From: an uncultured Tolumonas sp.
GTDB lineage: Bacteria; Pseudomonadota; Gammaproteobacteria; Enterobacterales; Aeromonadaceae
DNA length: 6,968 nucleotides
Assembly: GCA_903931645.1 (NCBI GenBank)
Contig: CAIZDF010000131.1
Span: forward strand, 1-6,968
Reading direction: 5' to 3'
Part shown: in pieces, positions 6,131 to 6,968 of the stretch
Position numbering within the stretch: the first letter of the stretch is position 1
How the letters are laid out: each line of letters starts with the position of its first letter
Translations under genes and position numbers: made by a program
Notes under the pieces: model-generated
Seen by the model: only the letters and a program-made list of their open reading frames with translations
What the model was told of the DNA's origin: nothing
Database searches by the model: none

Positions 6131-6155
6131 CGGGCCCCAAGGGGCCCGTATTTTT
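6131..6155 (+). terminator. GC-rich hairpin terminator or attenuator between the porin and malM genes
   Basis: CGGGCCC (6131-6137) pairs perfectly with GGGCCCG (6142-6148) around a 4-base loop (8 pairs if the loop closes further), followed by TATTTTT. This is a standard terminator shape with a short T-tract. It begins 32 bp after the porin stop, and the malM ribosome site (AAAGG, 6156-6160) follows at once with no room for a separate promoter. It is therefore probably leaky, reducing malM expression relative to the porin. Confidence 0.75.
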
Positions 6156-6168
6156 AAAGGATCCATAT

Positions 6169-6968
6169 ATGACACAAAGCAAACAGAGTTGGTTGTTGTT
6201 GGCTGGTTTACTGGCTACTGGTTGTACTAGCGTAGAGTCGGGGCATTCTTTGGGGGCGCAAGAACCGATCAGCTCCTTCCAACAGCAGGCTATAGCTGGT
6301 AGGCAGCAATTGATTCAGACACCTGCAGTTCCTAGCTTGAACAAGTTAACGTATCAGCCATTAAACGAAGAAAATAAATGGATACAAATTGGCTCCAATA
6401 ATCAGGTTTTTTCTTTTGAAACAGGGAAAAGCTATCTAACTGCTTTCTCATTACCGACGCAGCCACAGGCGATACATATCAAATTAACTGTGCCAGTTGA
6501 TTTTTCTCTCTTTCTTCCTAGTGTCATGATATTGGATGAAAACTTCGCGACATTGCAAGTTGTGCCCAGCTCTAAATTTGCAAAAGTAGGTGATGACCTG
6601 ATGGCAGGACAGAATCTGCAAGGGGAGTTTACCATTCCTGTTACTATCGGCTCATCGCGTCCAGCATATATGCTGATATATACGACAACCCAGGATATGC
6701 AAAGCACTACCAAGATTAATCCTGACGTATTACAAAGAGCCATGGAGCATGACCGGACAACCGATGTTGCCCGATTCCGGAATTCGGAAGTGCCTCATGC
6801 CGCAACCGGGCGTCTACATTTAACTTTTGATTATCAAACTGATTTGACTGCAGCGCCGAGCAAACAATATTTATCTCCTATCGCAACGAATTTAAGTTCA
6901 GTTAATCCGATGAGTGAGCAAGGGTATTATCAACGTATTCGTGATGCAGTAGCTAAAAAAGAATATGA
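6169..6968 (+). CDS. malM: MalM-like maltose-operon lipoprotein (partial, C-terminus off the right edge)
   Basis: 266 residues are visible with no stop before the edge. The N-terminus MTQSKQSWLLLAGLLATGC is a lipoprotein signal with acylation at Cys19 and Thr at +2, predicting the outer membrane. The body matches MalM: LTYQPL at 60-65 (LTWTPV in E. coli), LPSVMILDENF at 116-126 (APNVLILDQNM), VPSSKF near 132-137, MLIYTTTQDMQSTTKI near 168-183 (VLVFTTEKDLQQTTQL), and YYQRIRDAVAKKEY at the edge (YFNTAIKNAVAKGD). About 30-40 residues, including a helical tail, are probably missing. MalM is a periplasmic protein of the maltose regulon whose exact role is unsettled; an accessory role beside LamB is plausible. 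E. coli MalM has a cleavable, non-lipid signal peptide, so this one is a lipid-anchored variant. The ATG has AGG 8 nt upstream. It lies 70 bp after the porin gene, with the hairpin terminator between. Confidence 0.88.
   Translation, partial: MTQSKQSWLLLAGLLATGCTSVESGHSLGAQEPISSFQQQAIAGRQQLIQTPAVPSLNKLTYQPLNEENKWIQIGSNNQVFSFETGKSYLTAFSLPTQPQAIHIKLTVPVDFSLFLPSVMILDENFATLQVVPSSKFAKVGDDLMAGQNLQGEFTIPVTIGSSRPAYMLIYTTTQDMQSTTKINPDVLQRAMEHDRTTDVARFRNSEVPHAATGRLHLTFDYQTDLTAAPSKQYLSPIATNLSSVNPMSEQGYYQRIRDAVAKKEY

Noticed and set aside
6432..6743. 103-codon minus-strand reading frame
   Set aside because: It is opposite the malM-like gene, whose sequence matches MalM throughout.

Overview
The window reads as a carbohydrate-uptake locus from a gammaproteobacterium of moderate-to-low GC. 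The best taxonomic clue is the adjacent pair of a LamB-type porin gene and a malM-type gene, an arrangement known from Enterobacterales, Vibrionales and Aeromonadales. I lean towards Aeromonadales or Vibrionales, but that is inference. There are no RNA genes, insertion sequences or CRISPR arrays that I can support.

Layout: two operons diverge from a roughly 650-bp intergenic region. On the minus strand, reading leftwards from 2809, lie a CUT1-type sugar-binding protein, a MalF-type permease and a MalG-type permease that runs off the left edge. Their genes touch or overlap (TAATG and ATGA junctions), so they form one translationally coupled operon. No ATPase gene lies in the window. On the plus strand, from 3466, lie a lipoprotein with two tandem carbohydrate-binding-like modules, a LamB-family outer-membrane porin, and a MalM-like lipoprotein that runs off the right edge.

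The intergenic region is rich in regulatory signals. It holds three nearly identical 14-bp palindromes with a central CG, typical of LacI-family operators: one at 3020-3033 and two flanking the likely start of the plus operon at 3345-3358 and 3386-3399. It also holds a CRP-like site at 3292-3313, a good sigma-70 promoter for the ABC operon (2859-2886), a perfect 15-bp palindrome at that promoter's start point, and a plus-strand hairpin-plus-T-tract terminator at 3238-3272 that has no recognised gene upstream of it.

Likely joint function (inference): the double-module lipoprotein gathers or presents an oligosaccharide at the outer membrane, the LamB-type porin passes it into the periplasm, the MalM-like lipoprotein assists there, and the binding protein with its two permeases carries it across the inner membrane. 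The modules resemble the galactose-binding-like domain found at the C-terminus of ExoP-type GH3 exo-beta-glucanases. The substrate may therefore be a beta-glucan oligosaccharide rather than maltodextrin, despite the lamB-malM signature. No catalytic enzyme lies in the window.
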